A model generated the notes under the pieces. It had not been told where the DNA came from. It did no database searches and saw only the letters and a list, made by a program, of their open reading frames with translations. Made by a program: the position numbers and the translations under genes. 64,000 bases of DNA, taken from positions 1,116,001 through 1,180,000 of the forward strand of contig JAMWBK010000011.1 in NCBI GenBank assembly GCA_029953675.1, in the 5' to 3' direction. Below, one piece after another: positions 33,276-45,393 of the stretch. This stretch comes from Rhodosorus marinus. Lineage: Eukaryota; Rhodophyta; Stylonematophyceae; Stylonematales; Stylonemataceae. The number at the start of each line of letters is the position of its first letter. Within the stretch, counting starts at the first letter, position 1.

Positions 33276-36043
33276 TGATTATTATCCAATTAATGTACTG
33301 TAAACTCTGCATAAACTCGTTCAAGCCTTCTGATTGGCAGGTTCTGTTCGACGATGCCGGTGGAGCATTGCGAAGGGTTTTTGCTAGATCTGTGTGCTCG
33401 CAGATGCCACGGGTTGATACTGGGTGCGAGACTGCCTATGAGTGGAAGCAAAAACCACAAAAATCCTCCGTAGCTCAAAGTCAATGAAATTTAAATGTCC
33501 ATATGTGAGGACGATCGTCACCGTATCTGTGAAGTCCAGCTCACAGTCAGTGGCGCAGGAGTAGACTGTAGAGTGATAGACATTCGCGCATTCAGTCTCT
33601 TCTACAGACCTTAGTTGTAGCCTCGATGATGCCGGGTTGACTCGAACATGATAGGTTAGCGAGAGAGACGGCAAGAATACTAAGCGTATCCCAAGGACGC
33701 AAATATACCGTCGTACGTTGAAGACAATGCGCTGCAAAGAAATCAGTTATGCTAATCCATAGTACCCGTCTAACTTGCTATAAGCCGATTCTCTCCAATT
33801 GGTCCTTAAGAACTTGCTCAAGGTTTTTCAGTTCGAACTTTCTTCTTGGCCATCTGACTCGATGGGCACTAAGATCAAAGTCGACTTCACGGCTTCACAG
33901 CCAGTGACCAGATCAATTTTTGTAGTACAGCTGAAGGTTAGTTCCCCTTTAGCGCTGAAGGCTACGTGCGTAAAACCACCACCGGAAATGATGTTCTTAA
34001 TTTGAAAAAAGGAATGGAGAAGAAGAGCACGAATACGTCGGCATCTGCTGTCTGAGGCCGGACTCTGCAGGAAATTAACGCTAGAGTGAGATACTGCTGG
34101 TAATCAGAGAGCAGAGCAGGCACTGTAAAATCTACCCCAGCAAACAAAACCACTCATCTTATATTCGATAAGAAAGTCAACAATCTGCGAACTAAGTACT
34201 CTTTCCTGTTCCGGATTGGACAAGAGAAAAGAGAACCTTACAATGCACGAAGGGGGGAAAGGCTGCTCTCTGATTCTTTCTGCTTGCGCAGGTATGGAGC
34301 TGAAGATAGCACTGAATGAAGACGCATCACTACCCCAGGTACGAACTTGCAGATTTCGCACCCATTCCCAGCACATACTTGTGCCGCGGGTATTCCCAGC
34401 CGGAAGCAGAGCACCATAAACTACTTCCACTGGTCAAGCATCCTCGCTCCATTACAGACAGGCCTGACCACCCAAGCATGCACGCGGGTCGGCTGGGTCA
34501 AGAACATTACAATCCAGCCGAGTCTTCCGACGAATGCTGGATCAAGCTTAGGGTCCAAACCTTTGCTCATTCTCAGCTTGTGGCACGCCCATTCAAAAGC
34601 CAAATCCAGTTTTCGCGATGAGGATACCTAGGTTGCCTAGTACCTGAACGAAGCTCAACGGTCAAGCCTTTCCAAGCAGCATGTCATCCTCCCACCGGCA
34701 CATAACGGATCTGCCCTGCCAGTCAAGATATTGAGGCTTTTCAAGTCAATCATTATTTAATCAAATCAGTCCAAACGTATAAATCTTCCGTAACGTCCAT
34801 GATGATCAAAACGCAATATATTTTAGATTTTTCTTCTTCTGTACCGCCGAAATATCTTTAACTATTACGAGTAAAGTTCGTACACGCGTCCTAAAATTAC
34901 TGAACTTCTTTTTTCCTCGCTATTTATTGGTTGTAACGTGAAACGAGATAATATTTTAGACGAATGAAACAACCGGCTGCTTTTATGTATTTTTGAAATA
35001 AAAACAATTATCCAAAGTTAAGGAAAAGTCTTCGGTTTGTTATTGGGGGTAGAAGGAAATGACAAATAGTTCTTTATTCTTTGAAATGCGAAGATATCGT
35101 GCGGCTAATTATACTCAAGGGGGAGAGGCTAAATCCGTGTACATTAAATTTATCATTAGGGGAGGTGTAGGATTTGCTAATTTCTGCTTTGACGAGGATT
35201 TTGTTTTCGCTTTTCTAATATGTAGTACGCAATGACTGCGAAGGAGAGAGGGAGGCGGGGGGGGGGGAGGAAGGTTTGTTTCTATTCTAGCTCTGTGAAG
35301 ATTAAGATTTTTTTGAGGGGTTTTCGAGTATGTCGCGTTAGAACGTATCTGGAGATGCTGGCTCTCGGTCTCTCCGTCCTTTGGGGTGCTTTCCAGCTCG
35401 TGAAAGATCTGCACTGAGCGACATGATAACATCTAGAAGCAAGTCGGTTTGCTGCGTGAATCGCCTCACACGAAGACCCTGCTTTTCTATCTTGCTTTTC
35501 TGATCATTCAGCCCTTTTCTCTCCACCCTCCCCTTCCTCCCCCCCCTCCCCCACCAACCCCTATCCCCTCTCAGCCAGGGCCGCTTCAAATAGGTTCAGT
35601 CATGTTCGGGCAACGGAGAAGGTCTGCAGAATCCATCTAAAACCTCACCTACTTTCCCTCCCTGATCGTTCCGTCAACCTGTCTCACCCCACAAACCAGA
35701 AAGCGGCACAAAGGCCAAGGACAAGCCATCCAGCTCGGAAGGCGTTCGTCGATTCTCTTCAATTGATGCTCTGTTGAATCGATTTCTCTATCAAAGCTCA
35801 AGAGCTAGGCAGCATTAGAATTCCTTTCCCTCTCAAAGTCGAGATCAAAAACTTTGATCAATACTGTCAGGAGAGCAAAGCTGTGCTTGTGGAGTCTAAT
35901 GCAGTAAAGAAACGGTTTTTGGTGGGTGAGGTTAACGGCGAGCTGGGTGTATAGACTGAGGAATTTGTTCATTGGCAAGGCTTCCTTATCTGTTTTGTTT
36001 CTGGGGAGGATTGAGGAACAGAGCAGAATTGGTTTTCGTCAGG
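33276..36043. other. Intergenic region with an unresolved coding-like stretch
   Basis: Between about 33.4 and 34.6 kb several frames on both strands look protein-like and carry splice-like motifs, for example a minus-strand frame near 33860-34150. No consistent exon chain or domain was found. Bases 34740-35110 are AT-rich. A G-run lies near 35258-35270. Bases 35500-35580 are C/T-rich. Bases 35930-36043 probably hold the leader of the phospholipase D gene. Confidence 0.35.
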
Positions 36044-38688
36044 ATGGTTGTTTTCCATGGGACTTTGGACGTAACTGTGAAGGAAGCTCGAGGGCTTCAC
36101 GGGGGTGGGTGCTGTAGCCCGGTTCCTGACCCTTACGTGAAGGCTTACCTTGGGAAAGCTGATTTGTTCAAGACTGATCGGAAGGAGGATACTCTTGAGC
36201 CGAAATGGGAGGAGAATTTTTCTCTGCAGATAGCGACACACACGGAGGATCTGGTGTTCAAGGTGAAGAGCAGCACCAAGCCGATGGGAGTAGTGAAGAT
36301 TAAGGCCGAGAACGTCATGAAGGAGCTGTCAATTGACAAGTGGTATACACTCACGCATGAACATCTAAAAAGAAACTGTGGTGAGCTTCATTTGGCTATC
36401 AACTTCATTCCTGCAAGTAGCCTCGAGGGTGGTGACCTGGAGGTTAAGAGGACCTACTTCCCGATGAGAAAGGGCTGCAAGGTGAGGATGTACCAGGACG
36501 CTGTTGTCTACGAAAATCAGCTGCCTCAAGCGCCACTCTCGAATGGAAATCTCTACTCCAATGGAAGCTGCTGGGAGGAACTGTACCAGGCGCTCGGGAG
36601 GGCAGAGAAGTTCATCTACGCGACTGGATGGTCGTTCTGGGTCCATACCGTCCTGATTCGAAAACAGTACAATGAAGATTCTCACTTTGGAAACCTGCTT
36701 GCGAAGAAAGCTGAGAGCGGATTAACCGTTCTCATGCTCATCTGGGACGATCAGACCTCCGGCGGGTTCATGAGTAAAGAAGGAATGATGGGAACGAAGG
36801 ACGAGGAGACGCGCGAGTTCTTCAGTAAATCCAAGGTTAACGCACAGCTCGTGGCGAGGGAAACCGATTCAAAGACCACCGGAGCTATTAAGAAGGCGTT
36901 TTCGAGCAGTGTTTACACTCACCACCAGAAATCGATCATTTTCGATCGAGTGGATGAGAACACGGGCAAGAGGAAGATCGCCGCCTTCGTTGGAGGACTT
37001 GACGTTACCACCGGCCGCTACGACAGTCCAGATCACCGGCTCTTCTCGACGCTGAAGGTAAGCCAAACCCGCAGCACGTATCGCTGATTCCTTCGTCTTC
37101 TGTCGTGCGCACCAACGCCTTTTTTTCGCTTTGCTTTGGAAAGTCTAAAACCAAGTTGTTGTGACCTGCCTTTTAAAATGCAGACCGACGAGCACAAGGA
37201 CGATTTTTACAGCAACTGCATCACTGGCGTAACCCCGAAAGGACCCCGGGAACCGTGGCATGACATCCATGGTCAAGTTGAGGGACCCATCGCAAGGGAC
37301 GTCATGAGAAACTTTGAAGAGCGGTGGAGGAAACAGGCATCCGCGCACGTTGGTAGCTTGATCAAGCCTGAGGAGCTTGATATCATCGCCGAGGGTGACG
37401 AGGCCAAGGTTACGGAGGAGTCAGACCCCGAGACCTGGAACGTCCAGTACTTTAGATCAATCGATGAGCGCTCTGCTGTGTTCGAGAGGGATCCGAAGAA
37501 GGACAGAGAAGTTTTCTTCAGCAAGAAGGGCCGGTGAGCACGTCCGCTGTTCATTTGGAAATATGCCCGCTTTTCCTTCTACACGGAGCTTCGTTTTCGC
37601 CTGACCCCTCGTGATTGTTTCCGTTTGCGAACAACCCGCGCACTACAGGCCAATCGATGCGAGCATTCAAACTGCTTATGCGCACTACATCAGGACCGCA
37701 CAAAAATTCATCTACATCGAGAATCAGTACTTCCTTGGAAGCAGCAGCGAGTGGCGGAAGAGCATGTTCAAGGATTCCCTGGCAAACATGGAGGGTGCTA
37801 CGCATATTGTCCCGATGGAGATCACGCTGAAGATTGTTCAAAAGATCAAAGCTGGTGAGCATTTTTGTGCGTACATCGTCGTACCGTTGTTCCCAGAGGG
37901 ACTCCCGGAGAGCGGAGCTGTCCAGGAGATTCTTTGCTGGCAGAGGAACACCGTGCAGCTCATGTACCATCACATCTCGGAGGCCCTGAAGCAGAACAAG
38001 GACAAGCACCCTGGAAAGCAGGCGACTGATTTCTTGACCATTTTCACGGTCGGAAACAGAGAGTACCCACCGGAGGATGCTATGGATGATGAAGTTGCGA
38101 AGCAGGGCAGACACATGATCTATGTCCACTCCAAGATGATCATCGTTGATGACACGTAAGCATTTCCCCATTTACCTGCCGCAAGTCTATTGGCCAGCCG
38201 GCTGATCTTCTGTCAACGTACGTCTCTTCTTGCCAACCTCTATACGTTTCAGAGTCATTCTGATGGGTTCCGCGAACATTAACCAGCGGTCGATGGATGG
38301 CGGAAGAGACACTGAGATGGCCTTTGGAGCTCACCAGCCCAACTACACTGTTCAAATGTCGGGAGGGGAGCTTCCGAAAGGACAAGTTCATGGCTTCCGT
38401 ATGTCTCTTTTCGCTGAGCACCTCGGCGCCAAGCTGGAACCGTGGATGACCAACCCCAGCCTGCCGGAGGCGATGCGTACCGCTCGGGACCTCGCTGAGA
38501 AGAACTGGAAGGTGTACGCGGATACAAACGTGCAGGAAATGCCGGGACATCTCATGCTTTATCCTTATCAGATAGATTCTGTCAATGGCACCGTGTTCGC
38601 CGACCCGTTGAATACGAACTTCCCCGGAACAGAAGCCAGCGTGATGGGCAAAGAGCAAAGGTTCATGCCAGACTCTGCCACGATGTAG
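36044..38688 (+). CDS. Phospholipase D with N-terminal C2 domain, plant alpha-like (768 aa)
   Basis: Exons are 36044-37057, 37184-37533, 37649-38155 and 38253-38688; all three introns (126, 115 and 97 nt) are GT-AG and in frame. Residues 1 to about 125 form a C2 domain (HGTLDVTV start, DPYVKAYLG) that binds phospholipid, usually with calcium. The two HKD catalytic motifs are present: H294-x-K296 with D301, and H615-x-K617 with D622. The second is followed by GSANINQRSMDG. The enzyme hydrolyses phosphatidylcholine to phosphatidic acid and choline, acting at membranes in lipid signalling. Length and domain order match plant PLD-alpha (about 800 aa). The ATG at 36044 was chosen because the C2 domain starts there. 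Confidence 0.93.
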
Positions 38689-39416
38689 GCTACTTTCCGC
38701 TGTGTGTCGAGCAAGAAGGCCTCCCATCGAGCACACCGATTTTGACCATGGACAGGCACGCCTGACTGTTTACGTTTTGCCCAGTAGATGAAGAAAATTA
38801 AACACACCTTTTGATTAGGAAGGCCCATCAAAATCGAATGCACAAAAACCTCGAGGCAGCTGGACGAACCGCACTGAACTAGTTTGGTAGTCTGCCGATT
38901 GGCTCCAGGTTGACTTGAGAACGGGATGTGGGCTGGCAATGAGGTGCATAATTTCGCTATGCAGACGCCCGTCTCGTAATTAGATGTGGCAAAGGCGATT
39001 GTAATCACAACAACACGCAAAAGGCAGCTATCGCGAAAACGACCAAGCACAAAACGCCCCTGTCCATTCCACATAGAGAGGCCCCTCTGCGCGGAACACT
39101 CCATTTCAGCTTTCAGTAAGCCCAAAAAAACAGTAAGCAATGTTGAGGGGAAACACTTTATGTCCACTGAACATGCATAAATGCAAACCATGAATTACAG
39201 GATGTAATACACAGAGTCTATTCAGGTATGTAGAACACAGTTTGAGCTTCAAGATCTCCCAGCTGTGTGTGTGAAGAGCTCATGCGAAACGGAAGTATAC
39301 AAAGTACACAGAAGTCACAATCCCAAAGCTACTTCGTAAAAAATCTAATTATTTAGATCGCTATAAAACTACTACCAAAAGTATTTAAATTGCTATAATC
39401 TCGTTCACGTATTAAT
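38689..39416. other. Intergenic region, 3' flank of PLD and 5' flank of tRNA
   Basis: No gene seen. Bases 39340-39416 are AT-rich immediately before the tRNA. Confidence 0.5.
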
Positions 39417-39488
39417 GTTCCTGTAGTATAGGGGTCAGTACACCCGCCTGTCACGCGGGAGACCCGGGTTCAATTCCCGGCGGGATCG
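39417..39488 (+). tRNA. tRNA-Asp (anticodon GTC)
   Basis: This 72-base cloverleaf has D-arm start TAGTATAGGGG, anticodon stem/loop CCCGC-CTGTCAC-GCGGG, and T-arm CCGGG-TTCAATT-CCCGG. The discriminator base is G, as aspartyl-tRNA synthetase requires. The acceptor stem GTTCCTG/CGGGATC has one T-T mismatch at position 2-71. The A and B boxes look nuclear (polymerase III), and T runs follow at 39494-39497 and near 39508. No intron. Confidence 0.93.
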
Positions 39489-40055
39489 CTTTCCTTTTGC
39501 GGTGGCCTTTTTATTTTTCGTTGGACAATGACGTCCAAGAATCAGCACTCATCAAACCAAACTAGGCGATACATGAAAAAGCAAGAATGCCCTTGAGGCG
39601 ATGATTTATTGTGGAGGTCATTTGGACTAGACCCGAAAATTGATGCAGACACCTCGAGAGAAAGGAGGTGGGTCAAGGTTCACCCCAATAGGATCCTCGT
39701 GAATTGGATAACCAAATAAGCCAAAGAGCCTCAACTTGGATTTATCGGTCGGTCATTTTCAAGTGAAGATCGCTAGCTAGTGCCTAAGGAAATGACATGG
39801 TTCTTAATCACTTCCAATCGTACTGCGCTCGAAGAGTTGAGAACTTTACTGAATATGCATATGTTGTCTACCTAGCAGGAGATATCTTGTAGAACAGAGT
39901 CCGACGCAAGAGGAAGGTGAAAGGGTGAAGGAGTCCGCCCACGACTGGGTAGGGTTTTCTCTTCGGGCTCTCACGTAGTCCCAGTTGCGCCTAGTCGGAC
40001 TATTGCATGTCAACAACAATAGTCCGACTAAGCACAGCTACTGTTGACTACACTA
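39489..40055. other. Intergenic region with a 3'-flank hairpin
   Basis: The only structure seen is the inverted repeat at 39993-40031, just beyond the stop codon of the small minus-strand gene. Confidence 0.5.
39993..40031 (-). other. Perfect 14-bp inverted repeat in the 3' flank of a small secreted-protein gene
   Basis: The arms TAGTCGGACTATTG and CAATAGTCCGACTA pair perfectly around an 11-base loop. It lies about 25 bases past the stop codon at 40056, so it is probably in the 3' UTR. It could stabilise or process the mRNA. No T run marks it as a terminator. Confidence 0.55.
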
Positions 40056-40391
40056 TTAGTAGTCCAGAGGTTCAACTGACTGTACAATTCCTATTCGTCG
40101 CTCCATATCGTTTGCGCTTTCATCGCCAGACCCGCCACCGCCGTGGGTAAAAAAAAATCTATCGCCATCTTTTATAGCCAGAGTTTCGTCCTCTTCGGCA
40201 TCTTGGGAATCTGACTGCTCTTCGGAAGAGCTCGGAGGCTGCTCCCGGCTCTGTCTTATCGAAGAGAATCTTAAATTTGCCTCCGCATCCAGAACCCGTA
40301 GCTCAGTTCTTCCCTTCACTGGGACAGATAAAACAACGTCCTGACCCAAAAGAACCGCGACCAAAAACAGAATACCGAACAACCGATTCAT
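40056..40391 (-). CDS. Small secreted acidic protein of unknown function (111 aa)
   Basis: The ATG at 40391 begins a textbook signal peptide (MNRLFGILFLVAVLLG), with cleavage likely near residue 22. The mature part is short, rich in Ser/Glu/Gln/Asp around the middle, contains a GGGGSGD stretch and ends in EPLDY. No domain is recognised and no cysteine is left in the mature chain. A TATA box lies 80 bases upstream, supporting a real transcription unit. An in-frame ATG 60 bases upstream would put a non-signal stretch ahead of the hydrophobic segment and is less likely. Confidence 0.55.
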   Translation of the reverse strand: MNRLFGILFLVAVLLGQDVVLSVPVKGRTELRVLDAEANLRFSSIRQSREQPPSSSEEQSDSQDAEEDETLAIKDGDRFFFTHGGGGSGDESANDMERRIGIVQSVEPLDY

Positions 40392-40470
40392 CTCACTCAA
40401 TTTCACGGGGACTGTATACCTAACAGAGAGATTACGCACGCTGAGATTCAACCAAATGTAATCCTAGTCC

Positions 40471-40477
40471 TTATATA
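40471..40477 (-). promoter_or_regulatory. TATA box of the small secreted-protein gene
   Basis: TATATAA on the minus strand, 80 bases before the ATG at 40391. This predicts a leader of about 50 nt. Confidence 0.55.
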
Positions 40478-41565
40478 GACTGTTTAGGACCTTCCACTTT
40501 GTCCAACAACTTGATGGGCATCGACCCCCCCGATGCCCACTTTGTTAGCAGCCGATCGGGTCAATGACGCAAACCTGACAGTAAATCTACAATAATAATA
40601 ATAAAACTGAGTCACCTCAAAATTTCTTAGCTAATATAATATTCAAAATAATTGTTTAGTAAAACTGTTTAGAGGTATAAACCGATTCGTGCATAGTAAT
40701 TGGTGAAGATGAAAACTTCTGGCCAATCATAAGTCCAAATGGTTTATCTTACACTCATTGGGATTTGTTTTGGTTTATTTTGTAATTGTTTGCATGTGGT
40801 TTTTGGTTAGCCCAAATATGTAATGTGCGGGGCATTGGGGACCGGTTACTGACAACCTCGATGTCTCTGGCTCGATGTGCCGCCTCGAATCGACTTCGCA
40901 CAAGTAAGGGAAGCATTGATGGTACAAGTTCGACTAAAATACGCCCGAAAGGTTGCACACCTTTCAGCACGACGAAGTTCTGCATTCTCGCCTCTTGACG
41001 TGTCGCGAATAGAATTTTGCAGCAAAAGGCCACCCACCGCTTTATTGCGGTGGTCTTGGTCAAGTTTTCTGCCAGTATTCGCACACGTCCGCACAACACC
41101 TCCTTCAGCTCAACGATTCAACCACGAAACGAACACCATCAAACTTGCTCGCTCCAGCCGGCGCCACTGCTGTCTTGTTCTCGAACTGCCATCCCTTCAG
41201 TTTTAATTCTTAGCTTCACACTGTATTCAAAACTCTGTTTGTCCCTGTTTCACAAACCATCAAGGGACTCCACTTTCACAGTCCAGTCTTGCAATATGAT
41301 CTCTTCCACATCAAAAGCTGCTGCCAACTACAAGCTAGTACATTCTAAATTTTTGTACTATATAAGAAAAATATACTACTTTAGTACAGTTTGTATTATG
41401 TACAAATATTAGTACCACACGGGAGACAATGTATGCTTTTAGAGACGCCGCGTCGATAGAGTTTGGGAAGGCTGTTCGAGAAGCTCCTCCGTCGTTTTGG
41501 TTCGTGTCTACTTCGAATCATCTTTTATGTAGAATCCTCTTCTTCGTTTAGTTGCTTCGAAGAAG
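40478..41565. other. Divergent intergenic region, no gene seen
   Basis: It contains the upstream sides of the small secreted gene (left) and SRP19 (right). Several short frames exist without domains. AT-rich patches lie at 40580-40690 and 41340-41410. Confidence 0.45.
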
Positions 41566-42230
41566 ATGGATACTAGTAGATGGATATGTCTGTACCCAAG
41601 TTATCTAGACTCTGCCAAGACAATTGACAAGGTGAGGGTCAGGCGTTTTGGCCAGGCCTCCTCTCTATGGCGGTTGAATGCTTTCTGGGTTCTTATCGTT
41701 ATTTTCTGTATCTTTGTGACTTCTGATATGTTGCTGGGTTTAGGGGAGGAAAATTGCCAAGGCAAAGGCGGTGGATGCTCCCCATGCTGAGGAAGTCTAC
41801 GCTACGGTCAGGTTTATGGGATTTGAGGCGGTGCTTGAGAAGAAGTACTACTCGAAAAACTTTCATTATTCCACTGACCTGTATTCGCGTGGGAGAATTC
41901 GTGTAAAGCTGTTCGATGAGAACAAGAAACCAATCCGGCCCGAGATTGGAAGCCGTAAGTTGGTCTATTGTGGAGTCCAAAGCAAAAACGGGTATATTGA
42001 TCCTGACTCTCTTTCGCTTCATATACGTCGTATCATTTTTCTGCTCCGGCTTCACAGGAAGGGCTCTGTTTGTTCAGGTCGCTAATAACATTCCAAAGTA
42101 TCGAGAAAAGTATGGAAGAAAAGTAGACCAACTGAGCCAAGCGATGACGGCTCCCGCGGCAACTGCCTCAGGAGGCTCCTCGAAGAAGGCTGGCAAAAGC
42201 AATAAGAAGGGTGGAAAGAAGAAGAAGTAG
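41566..42230 (+). CDS. SRP19: Signal recognition particle 19-kDa protein (149 aa)
   Basis: Exons are 41566-41631, 41744-41954 and 42058-42230; introns of 112 and 103 nt are GT-AG and in frame. The N-terminal WICLYPSYLDSAKTIDKGRKI matches the hallmark of SRP19, followed by the YSRGRIRVKL RNA-binding block and a VANNIPK helix. The C-terminus is a Lys/Gly/Ser tail typical of eukaryotic forms. SRP19 binds SRP RNA helices 6 and 8 and is needed to assemble SRP54, for co-translational targeting to the ER. Length agrees with the family (about 140-150 aa). Confidence 0.93.
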
Positions 42231-42582
42231 AATGACGAAATTCCGAAATTCCCACCTACCAGAAAACTGGATAACCTCTCTGCGCTCTGATGACTCAAAT
42301 TAGTCTATTTTATCAATTCGCTTGAAAGGTTCGATCATCGAAAGGAAAACGATGTAACCCTTTTCTGTACACAGTCGCACCCAAGCCGAAGGTGTCAAAA
42401 CTCCGGCAAAGACTGCAAGATATGGTTAGTCTTCATACTAAAACATGAGAAGGTGCTACGACCAAAGAATGTCGAGCCATGCGAATCCCTAGTAGACGCT
42501 CCTATCTTTCCGGTTGGTTCAAAACTGATGTTGCTCAGTGTTCTCTCCGCCTATGCTCCCAGCTTTGCGCCTCAAAATAAGT
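42231..42582. other. Intergenic, 3' flanks of convergent SRP19 and NC2-alpha genes
   Basis: No gene or repeat seen in these 352 bases. Confidence 0.5.
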
Positions 42583-43711
42583 CTACATAATCAATGACTG
42601 AACTGATATTCGCTTTTGATTCGTCGTGTGGTTGCTACTATCAGTGACGCCCGTCTCCTCTGTTTCTGATGGCTCCTCGTCTCGCATTTCAGCATCGACC
42701 GCGGTTGAGTCCTTTGCTCCTTCCTCTCGATCCTCAGCTCCTCTACCATCCCTCTTGTCCAATTCCATTGGCTCAAACACATCCGTAGCCTCTTCCTTGG
42801 ACCCAACAGTCACCGTCGTACCATCGTTAGCCGCATCAGCTTTTGGAAAATGTTCCTTCCGAGCCAATGGACTCATCACATGACCCGAGCTAATCACTTC
42901 TTCGTTTCCCTCACCTGCCTGTTTCTCTTCATTCTCTTCCTCCTCCTCTTCATCGTCGTAGTCCTCCTCATCTTCCTCTTGGGCTTTGGCTTTCCCTTCC
43001 GCTAACGCCAGTCCACGAGCGACCGCAGCCTGTCTAGTCTCTTCCGACATCTCCTTTACCGGTTCGCTGTCCTTTACCTCCTGTACGGATGGACTTGGTT
43101 TCGGCAACGACTTGGCAGATGAGTCCAAGGCGTCTTTGTTGTGCTTCATCTCAGTCTCCATCTTTGGCGGTCTGCCTCTCTTCTTCTTCAAAGATGGATC
43201 ACTAGGTACGCTCGAACGTTCACGCTTGACTGTCTTCTTCACGGGTTTCTTCTCCTGTAGCGGGCCTAGTTCTGGTACCTTTGATCGATGTAGCAATGTC
43301 CGTACTTTCTCAGTGTGCGCTGATCAAGTCGTTGTCGAGGAAGGCAGAAAGTTCTTACCTTCGAGAAAGTCTCGCGAAGAAAGTCATACGATTCCTCCCG
43401 GGTGACACACTCCTTTAAGTGCTGGGGAGTGATCGATTTTGACGACCTCTCCTCAGCTATGGCCGCGCTCTTTCTCATCAAATCCTCAATAATCAACTCT
43501 AGTGCCTTGCTCACCTTCGATCGACCGGACCGGGAACATGAACAAAAACAACAATCAGAACAAACAAACACAGAACAAAACTCAGATCGAGAACAGCAAA
43601 GCATACCAGAACAGGCGTCGAAGTAGCAATCTTGCCAACGTCCTCATCTGCCTGCATGATCTTCTTGATCCTCGCAGGCGGAAACGCACTCGCAACCTTT
43701 CTTCTTCCCAT
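42583..43711 (-). CDS. DRAP1: NC2-alpha / DRAP1 transcription corepressor (318 aa)
   Basis: Minus-strand exons are 43711-43607, 43514-43359 and 43278-42583; introns of 92 and 80 nt are GT-AG, all in phase 0. The spliced N-terminus reads FPPARIKKIMQADEDVGKIA, then PVLVSKALEL and LKECVTREESYDFL. This is the H2A-like histone fold of NC2-alpha, which pairs with NC2-beta and binds TBP on DNA to block preinitiation-complex assembly. After the fold (about residue 87) comes a long low-complexity tail with Lys-rich and strongly acidic Glu/Asp runs. The tail is longer than in the animal protein as remembered. It is nuclear. No ATG lies upstream in frame, so 43711 is the start. Confidence 0.9.
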
Positions 43712-44475
43712 CCTCCCTCTCTTCCTCCCAGACTTCACCGCGCTCTCTTTCTCCCACGGGATTCCTTTCCAGATGTTTTCAACGGCAGAAGTCCCAGACC
43801 AGAGAATGTCCCTTCCTCCACAGACCAGAACTGATACTATTACAATAGAACTATCCCACTATCCCTCTCGCCAAAACCCCACAAGTCCGCTCCCAAACCA
43901 AAACCCCGTTTTCTGTAATACTCAAAGGCCAATAAGTCAATTCATATATTTTCGAAATCTTTAGACCATAATCGCTTATTCCGTATCTTTAGTCCGAATT
44001 TATCTTTAACTACTCTGGATATACGAGTAGAGTATGATTTGGGTGGAGTTTGAAGATCAGTGATGAACGTGGTGTGCTGTCGATTTTGTGAGATTTGTGT
44101 GTGTTGAGGTACCCCGTTGGTGTGCCCTGTTGGTCCACCCCGCCTGTGTGTTTGACGTTGATTCATGCTCCGTGTTAAAGATTGAATCTTAGTTAGTGGC
44201 CACGATACTTCAGCTACGACTGGTATGCACGGCAATGGTTGATCAATGCCGCGCATAGTAGGAGTGGAGTCTTCTTTTTTTTCACCTCAGCCTTCCTCTC
44301 TGAGGAGCATAACTAAAGTCCAATGAGCTGTAGACGTGGACTGGACAACTAGTAAAGTTAACAGGGTCCTTTTTTTGGTTGAATCATATCCTCTTTAGTT
44401 TAGTGTACATTTTGTCGCGCGACCCGAACCATAAGCTTGTGGTGGGTCTACGCCTATCTAATGGTGTTGACTATC
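43712..44475. other. Intergenic region, upstream of NC2-alpha
   Basis: Bases 43712-43900 are C/A/T-rich on the plus strand, so G/T/A-rich on the coding strand, as in other leaders. No further gene seen. Confidence 0.45.
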
Positions 44476-45393
44476 TCATGCAGATTCCACTGGGATCACA
44501 TATTCAACCTCGGCTACACGTGGAGCGGAGATCGTTAGAATGCCGTTCTTTAGACCAGCCCTAACTTTTTCGACGTCTACTTGCCCTGGAGTGTAGAACG
44601 AGTATTCGTACTGACGCTGAGAGTCTTCAACAATCATTTTGAAAGCGTGCTTAACCCGGTTCAGGCTAATTTGCTCCTTGGAAACGCCGGGTACTCTTAT
44701 TGAAGTCGAAAACGATCCCTCCTCCTCCTCTACACTGTCTTCAATAGCGACAGAAGTCGGTGATATCTTCGGCACGCTCACAGTTAATACACCGTTCCTG
44801 CAGATTGCCGCGATATCGTCCGCCGAAGCGTCCTTTGGGATTCTGTAATCGTCGGAGAAGTTCCTGAAGTACTGGTTGTTCTCGGCGGTCACCTTGATCA
44901 CCAGTGTGTTTCCATTAACTGTCACCGCGACATTGTCCTTGCTGGCTCCGGGAACCTGATATGCGAGCTTGTAGTCGCTTTCTCCTGGTTCACCAGAATC
45001 CTGAACGATCACATCTCGTGCAGCTTTCTCGGTTTGCTTCGGCACCGTTATCTGCAAAACTCCATTGCTCATCACCGCCTTTGCTTCCTCATGGACTGCA
45101 TTCTTCGGAAGAGCAAATCTTTGATCAAACTGGAACTTTGCGTCTTCTTTTCCAGCCTTGATGTCAAGCTTGTTTCCCACGATTTTCAGCTCCACGGCTT
45201 CTCGACCAACACCGGCCAGTACAATCGTAAACGTGTACCCGGATTCCGTCTCCTCCTGAGACATCCTCGCCCTCGGTCCATACCTCACACTGTCAAACAG
45301 CATCGGCAATCGGAATAGGTCTAGCTCCATTATTTTGTTCGCGTTCGTCTCAAAACACTTGTCTCTCTTCACACAAATTGTCCTCTGATCCAT
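44476..45393 (-). CDS. Protein with three tandem alpha-crystallin (Hsp20) domains (305 aa)
   Basis: Single exon. Three successive alpha-crystallin domains are seen. Each begins with a strand like YTFTIVLAGV, YKLAYQVPGA or FSTSIRVPGV and closes with the family signature NGVLQITVPK, NGVLTVSVPK or NGILTISAPR. Acidic linkers (GEPGESD, EDSVEEEEG) separate them. Ordinary small heat-shock proteins carry one such domain and assemble into oligomers that hold unfolding proteins. Here the repeats may form an intramolecular assembly (inference). The domains are strongly diverged, so the triplication is old. The ATG at 45393 suits the TATA box 55 bases upstream; a second in-frame ATG at 45330 is possible. 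Heat-shock-element-like sites lie further upstream. Confidence 0.88.
   Translation of the reverse strand: MDQRTICVKRDKCFETNANKIMELDLFRLPMLFDSVRYGPRARMSQEETESGYTFTIVLAGVGREAVELKIVGNKLDIKAGKEDAKFQFDQRFALPKNAVHEEAKAVMSNGVLQITVPKQTEKAARDVIVQDSGEPGESDYKLAYQVPGASKDNVAVTVNGNTLVIKVTAENNQYFRNFSDDYRIPKDASADDIAAICRNGVLTVSVPKISPTSVAIEDSVEEEEGSFSTSIRVPGVSKEQISLNRVKHAFKMIVEDSQRQYEYSFYTPGQVDVEKVRAGLKNGILTISAPRVAEVEYVIPVESA

Noticed and set aside
35972-36043. Upstream extension of phospholipase D from a TTG codon
   Set aside because: Not an ATG; the C2 domain and a good ATG begin at 36044.
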